Below, in pieces: positions 17,101-21,671 of a stretch of 21,671 nt of DNA. The notes under the pieces are model-generated. The model was not told the origin of the DNA. It saw nothing but the letters and a program-made list of their open reading frames with translations, and ran no database searches. Location: positions 1 through 21,671 of the forward strand of contig JAPTJF010000675.1 of the NCBI GenBank assembly GCA_029339195.1, read 5' to 3'. The position numbers and the translations under genes were made by a program. Source of the stretch: Micractinium sp. NFX-FRZ. Taxonomy: Eukaryota > Chlorophyta > Trebouxiophyceae > Chlorellales > Chlorellaceae. Every line of letters begins with the position of its first letter. The stretch's first letter is position 1.

Positions 17101-20100
17101 TGGACGGGGGGGGTGGGCGCGCGGCAAGATGGGACGTGAGGATTCGCGCCACAGGGGGCGGGGCGGGGGCAGGGCGGTGGGAAGGACACCGGCGAGGCAG
17201 GGCAAGTGTGGCGGCTGCCGGTGTGCTACACAGTGAGGCAGTGTTTGCTGCATTGGGCAGCGCACCGCTGTGGCAACAAGCCTTTGCCATCAAGGTTATG
17301 CCGTCAGGCCTCTGCCATCAGGCCTTTGGAGTCAGGCCTCTGCACATCAAGCGGGCACCCCTGCCACGCTACGCTGCGCATGTGGGTCAGCACAGCGCAC
17401 ACCTGGCCCGTGTGCGGCGCATCCGAGAAGATGGCTCGCGCCTCATGCTGCAGGTCAGCACCCAGTTGGTGCACCGAAGCCTCCAGCTCCACCGTCCCTC
17501 CCAGGCAGCTGCGGGGTGGCAGGGGGTGGGTGGGCAAAGCGTGGTGGTCCAAGACGGGTGGTGGGTAGAGGCTGGCAGGGCCAGAAGCGGGGGCGTTGCC
17601 GGCGCAGGGGGCACGCGGGCGTGGAAGCAGGCAATTCAGAGGCAGAACAGGACACCATCAAACTGGAACAAGCCTGACGATTGTTAGCTTAGAGACGCGC
17701 GAATTTGAGAAGCTGCGACTGTTGTTAAACAACAGTCACAACTGGACACACTAGGCTGACTCGACCACATCTGATTCAGACAAAGGCAAGCACAGCAGGG
17801 ACAGCAAGCACAGCGGCAAGCACCCCACGGACCCCAGCTCCGACCCACCTGAGCCGGCGTGGCGGCTGCAGCAGCGTTGCTAGCAGGGAGGGCTGCAGCT
17901 CGCGGCCATCCATGGAGAGCCGCACAGCGTGCAGGCCATGCCCGCCGTGCCCGCTGACCTCCCCCCTGCCGTCGGCAGCGTGTGTGCTAGGGGGCGCGTG
18001 GTCGGGCGGCAGTGCATCCAAGAGCTCGCCCACACGCGCAGTGAGGCCGCCCAAGCGGGAGATCTGCAGGGGTATGCCAAGGAGCCTGCCGGATCTTAGG
18101 GCATTGCCAGGGCGCATGCAGGTGGCAGACCGGCAGCAGAGTCCTGCCGGCGTCCTTTCAATTGACTCACGCCTGCGGCATCACGGCCTGCCTGGATCCC
18201 CCCACCCCCACCTGGTCAGACAAGTCCAGCAGCTCGGTGACCGTGTAGATGAGAGACAGCGTGGCAAAAGACGCGTTGCTGATGAACTGGGCGGTGGTGC
18301 CGCCGTCGTTGCCGCCGTCGGCCATGCCTGCGTGTGGACAGGCGGCGTTGTTGTGGGTACAGGCACGGCAGCATGTGGCGCGTGGCCATGGGGCACGTGG
18401 GCAGGGTAGGGTTGGCAGGGAGAGGAGCAGCGGCAGACCGGGGCGCTGCCCGCTTGGCCAAGGGCCCAGCCCGGCTGCACATCCCTCGGAGCCCACCTGC
18501 TCCCTCTGCCCACCTGGCAGGCCCATCTTGTGCCGCCTCCTGTTGCCACCTTTGCCCCACCACCTTCCATAGCACCCACCCCGCCTGCCAACCCCTACCC
18601 CACTCACCCGCAAACACGGCCGCCGCCACCACGACATAGTTCAGCATTGCGCCTGCATAGTCCACCGCCCGCGTGGAGGCCGCCAGCAGGGTGCGCCACG
18701 TCACCAGCAGGCGCTGCAGCGGGAGGGAGGGAGGGTCCGGTGCGGGGGCTGGGTTGAGCCTCCGGATCTTGCTGACACGTGGGGGAACGGCAGTGCATCG
18801 CGCCCTGACATCCCTCCCGCCCGCCACAAACTCCACAGCGCAGCAGCACTGTGCTGCCCTGCAATGCCATACCACGCCGTCCACCGCTGCCCACCGCACG
18901 AAACCCACCAGGTTGGCCAGGGCGGCCGCCAGCGTGGCGTCCAGGTGGCGCCGCTCCGCTGGCGCCCCGCCGTACTGCGCCACCTCCGCAGCGTACTCCC
19001 TGCATACAGGAAAGTACGTACCGCATTACAGCCTGTGTAAGCAGACGGACACCGCTGACGGAGGGCAGGGGGCAGGAAGGGAGTCTTCCAAAAAAGGGAG
19101 CTCAACGACTTGCGCTCTGCATGCAGGTGCACTGATGGTGCGGGCAGATGCACTGATGGTGCAGGCAGGCGCACTGATGGTGCAGGCAGGCGCACTGGTG
19201 GAGCATGCAGGCGCGCTGATGGTGCAGGCAGGCGCACTGGTGGAGCTGAGCTATCAGCAGTGGGCAGGCGGCTGGCAGCTGGCCGCGGTGCTTACAGTTG
19301 CAATGGCCCAGCGTGCGCAGGCGGCGCGGCAGGCAGCTGACAGAGGGGATGGCAAAAACTGGCAGCAGGGGCAGGCGGCTGGCTGGAGGGCACCGCACCT
19401 GAGGCGCAGGTGCGCAAACCGCAGGTCCCCCTCCCGCCGCTCCTGGCCAAACACCAGGCGGCTCACGGGCGCCACCGCCAGCCTGCAGACAGGGAGGGGC
19501 AGGGGTGTGGGGGCAAGCGGGGGAGGAGTGTGAGGTTGTTTGCGTGTTGGTAGGGTGTGGGGTGTGGGAGGTTGGCGGCAACATGGCCTGCAGGACAAGA
19601 GGCAGAGCTGATTAGTGGGCAGGTAGGGACCTGGCTGCAAAGGAAGGCCAGCGCTGGCTTGCCTGCAGCATGGCCAGCAGCGGCCGCCGCTGGGACTTCA
19701 TGTTTCTCCCCCAGCTCCTGCAGCCTTCATGCCCGGCGATAGCTACGCATCAGCATGCAATGCACGGCGTGCCCCGCCCACCTCTGCACTAGCGCCGCCC
19801 CCCAGAAGAAGGCGTAGACGGGTGCCAGGCCGCGCCAGCCCAGGTAACCCCACGTCAGCCAGCTGTGGGGGCAGGGTGGGGGCAGGGTGGGGCATGCTAA
19901 ATGGTGGGCCCGGGTGACGAGGGGGCAGGGTGGGCAGGGGGCATGCACACGCTTCACGGGGAGGAGGCAGGCGGCAGCAGCCCCACACGGTGTATCAGGG
20001 CACACACTGCACGCGGTCGGTCCCCCTATCCTGCGGTGCCGTTGTGGTGACTTCTGTCCAGCGGCCTGCGCATTGCGTGCTGAGCATGCACCACGTACCA

Positions 20101-21326
20101 CCCAGCCCACCCACCTGTAGTAGAGCAGCTTGAAGGGAGCAGCGGCAGCAACCTTTGCCACCACCGCCAGACAGTCGCACAGCTGTGCCGCGTCGGCAGC
20201 AATGCGCTGGTCCGGGTTGTCGCTCGTGCCGCCCCCGCCTGCTGCCCCCGCCTGCTGCGCCCGCTGCGCCTTGCTGGCTGGGCTGGCTGCAAAGAGCTGC
20301 AGCCCATCTTGCTCGTGCCGCTGCTGGCCTGCTTCTTGCTGGCCTGCCTCCTGCTGCTGCCGGAGCTGCAGGCTGTAAAAGGCGTGCCCCTGGCAGTAGC
20401 GGCGGTGCAGGTGCAGGGTGAGGCGCTGGCGCCAGCGCAGCGCCAGGGTGCCTGTGAGCAGGGGAAGGCACAAGCAAGGGCGGTGTCACCGCTCACCGTC
20501 TGCCTGCTGCAGGGGGGCTTCAAGAGGGAACGCCAGGGTGCAGGTACCATAGATAATCTCATGCATCCTCTCCCAGTGGGTGGCAGTACCAAGCGCCGCC
20601 AGTAAGCTGCCTGCCCCAGCAGCTCAGCCAGCCAGCGGCAGCCGCCGGCCAGCTGCCTGCCCCCAGCAGCCCAGCTGCCACCCAGCTGCCTGCCCCAGCA
20701 GGTGAGCTGGCATCTCACCGGTGACCCAGGAGGAGGCAGCATAGAGCGCCGTCGAGGCGGCATACAGCGCAGCAGCCCGCAGCAGGGCGCCTGCCAGCTC
20801 AGCGGGGTGGCGATCCACCAGGATGCGGTAGAAGGAGCCCGCCACCTTGCCGACTGCAGAGGGAGAGCATGGAGGGAGGCACATGGCCGACAGAGGGGAG
20901 TGAGCAAGGGAGGTGTTGATAGGGTGTGGCAAGACGGCTGGGCGGCACGGGGCGGCACATGCCGGCTGCGTGGCACGTGGCGCTGTGGTGAGCAGCGCGG
21001 CCTGCCCATCGTTGCTCTTGACTGCAGTGATATAGAGCCCTGCTGGGATTGCTGCTCCCGGCCCCCGCACCTTCGGCCACCACCACTGCTTCGCCCACCG
21101 CCAGGAGGGACAGCACCAGGGCGGCGTAGGGGCGCAGCAGGCGGACCAGGGACATAAAGTGGCGGCGAAAGTGGAGGTCGTGGGCGTAAGCACCAGAGGC
21201 TGCCGCCAGCGCTGCTTCCTCAGGCTGTTCGGCACTGCCCCCAGGGCGTCGTGTGGCGGGAGCGGCGGCGCCAGCTGCCTGGCCGCCGCTTGGGGCGGGG
21301 CGCCGCGAAAGCAGTGGTTCCGCCAT
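14149..21326 (-). CDS. ABCD4-like half ABC transporter with an internal MMADHC (CblD)-like domain
   Basis: Probable cobalamin transporter/chaperone fusion. Exons in transcript order: 21326-21071, 20853-20719, 20451-20115, 19862-19782, 19482-19399, 18999-18909, 18713-18608, 18327-18212, 18063-17849, 17508-17403, 17041-16902, 16631-16531, 16358-16287, 15939-15673, 15392-14885, 14664-14560, 14254-14149. Every phase joins; 2826 bases, 941 residues. Residues 1 to about 425 are an ABCD-type membrane domain (NPDQRIAADAAQLCDCLAVV, GQERREGDLRFAHLRLR, TVTELLDLSDQISRLGGLTA). Residues about 475-636 match MMADHC. The ATPase follows: Walker A GPNGCGKST (703-711), Q773 in FVPQRP, signature LSPGE (856-860, the ABCD4 form), Walker B VVLDE (877-881), and Q910 at the H-loop. 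A Gly/Ser insert lies at about 733-767. In-frame ATGs at 21362 and 21527 could extend the N-terminus. ABCD4 exports lysosomal cobalamin; plant relatives (AtABCD2 type) are less well understood. Confidence 0.93.
14515..14534 (-). repeat. Decayed copy of the end of ABC exon 16, just inside the next intron
   Basis: Sense-strand TCACCGTGCATGGGATGCGG matches the exon end and donor TCACGTGCATCAGGTGCGG at about 16 of 20 positions, 39 bases further along. Confidence 0.6.
15393..15672 (-). other. GC-AG intron in front of the Walker A exon
   Basis: The donor GCAG|GCAAGC joins HLLIAG to GPNGCGKST in phase 1, restoring an intact Walker A context. The acceptor is CTTCTGCAG. The only way to keep the conserved motif intact is to use the GC donor. 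Confidence 0.85.
15872..17508 (-). other. MMADHC/CblD-like domain inside the ABC transporter gene
   Basis: Encoded by exons 10 to 13 and the start of exon 14. Features shared with human MMADHC, in order: VELEASVHQLGADLQ (human VECAIQTCPELLRKD), LDAFLRWEAAIRAFLARAGC then W (human [22 protein letters not shown]), VDPRTGMALHG (IDPSSGLAFFG), LGYERRDAGICPVVMH (LGFSVDDLGCCKVIRH) and LFTDASP (IFTNATP). The human N-terminal third is absent. One Cys, C605, sits where human C262 is; the neighbouring human C261 position is Ile. The similarity is judged from remembered sequence, but the order and spacing of motifs agree along the whole core domain. MMADHC partitions cobalamin between the cytosolic and mitochondrial enzymes and works with MMACHC. 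Confidence 0.85.
19129..19254 (+). repeat. 21-base minisatellite, six units, in an ABC gene intron
   Basis: Units such as GCACTGATGGTGCAGGCAGG plus C repeat six times with small changes (starts at 19129, 19150, 19171, 19192, 19213, 19234). The array lies in the intron 19000-19398, between exons 5 and 6. Confidence 0.9.
20529..20542 (-). repeat. Decayed copy of the start of ABC exon 3, inside the preceding intron
   Basis: CGCCAGGGTGC on the plus strand occurs here (20531-20541) and at the real exon start (20441-20451), exactly 90 bases apart. The sense strand reads TLAFP against the exon's TLALR. The exact match is short (11 bases). Confidence 0.55.
20605..20701 (+). repeat. Three copies of an 18-base repeat in an ABC gene intron
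   Basis: AGCTGCCTGCCCCAGCAG occurs at about 20605, 20651 (with one extra C) and 20684, interspersed with related CAGCTGCC sequence, in the intron between exons 2 and 3. Confidence 0.8.
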
Positions 21327-21636
21327 GGCGGCGTCAATCGCCCCGCGGGTGACTATCTGCATGGCGCTCGCACGCCGAGGGACTGCACCGTGGCGCGACC
21401 ACCTCCCGCGCGTGTCAGACGCTTGTGCAAAGCATGTGCGATACAAACAATGGCAATTACATGCACGATACCTCGCAATGGGCCTGCCTTGTGCAGATGC
21501 TGAGCCTGCTGTGCCGCCCGCCGCCAAGTGTCAACCGGTCTGCCGGCCGTTGGGGTGGTCAATGTTTGATTGTGGGGTGCGCACGCTACGGGACTTGATA
21601 CTAAAGTGGTTGCCCCCCCAATTCCGATCCCCGCAG
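21327..21636. promoter_or_regulatory. Upstream region of the ABC gene, possibly shared with a divergent + strand gene
   Basis: It lies between the ABC start codon and a putative + strand exon at 21637. An open + strand frame runs from an ATG at 21361 to the window end, but its frame does not match the more protein-like reading of the 21637 exon. No TATA box was recognised. Confidence 0.35.
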
Positions 21637-21671
21637 GCACCCTGCACATTGACTTTGAGGAGGTTAACCCT
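21637..21671 (+). CDS. Possible exon of an unidentified + strand gene, cut by the window edge
   Basis: After a C-rich tract and CCGCAG acceptor (AG at 21635-21636), one frame reads TLHIDFEEVNP to the edge. This has normal protein composition. Too little is present to name a family, and its upstream exon was not found. Confidence 0.3.

Noticed and set aside
1..21671. tRNA, rRNA, CRISPR arrays, insertion sequences and transposon termini
   Set aside because: None were recognised on either strand; the repeats present are microsatellites, a minisatellite and local exon-edge duplications.

Overview
The window looks like nuclear DNA of a GC-rich green alga, probably a trebouxiophyte of the Chlorella/Micractinium type. 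This is inferred from short GC-rich introns with GTGAG/GTGGG/GTGCG donors, TGTAA polyadenylation signals, CAG/CTG microsatellites, and plant-like versions of conserved eukaryotic genes. Exon boundaries were placed by hand, using reading-frame continuity, splice phase and remembered family sequences. No alignment or RNA data were available.

Layout, left to right: (1) the C-terminal half of a mitochondrial NADPH:adrenodoxin (ferredoxin) reductase, + strand, 163-3352, cut by the left edge; (2) an unrecognised multi-pass membrane protein, - strand, 3750-5071; (3) a complete nine-exon ERCC8/CSA WD40 protein of transcription-coupled repair, - strand, 5555-9365; (4) divergent from it, a COA4-like twin-CX9C protein, + strand, 9820-10321, followed after only 89 bases by (5) a small LYR-motif protein, 10411-11279; the first TGTAA signal downstream of either lies behind the second gene, so the pair may be bicistronic; (6) a poorly resolved + strand gene starting near 11962 and probably ending at a TGTAA at 14020; (7) a 17-exon - strand gene, 14149-21326; (8) possibly the first recognisable exon of a further + strand gene at the right edge.

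The most important result is gene 7. It encodes an ABCD4-type half ABC transporter with a domain matching MMADHC (CblD) placed between the membrane domain and the ATPase domain. In animals ABCD4 exports cobalamin from lysosomes and MMADHC directs cobalamin onward in the cytosol; both are separate disease genes (cblJ and cblD). Here they form one continuous reading frame of about 941 residues, and a single exon encodes both the end of the CblD-like part and the beginning of the ATPase. The ATPase has good Walker A, Walker B and signature motifs but Gln where the H-loop His should be.

Two genome-scale oddities run through the window. First, several introns in at least five genes carry decayed copies of the neighbouring exon edge, often about 100 bases from the real edge. 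Second, three firm introns (up to five) out of about 36 use GC-AG splicing, nearly all with the same CAG|GCAAGC donor.
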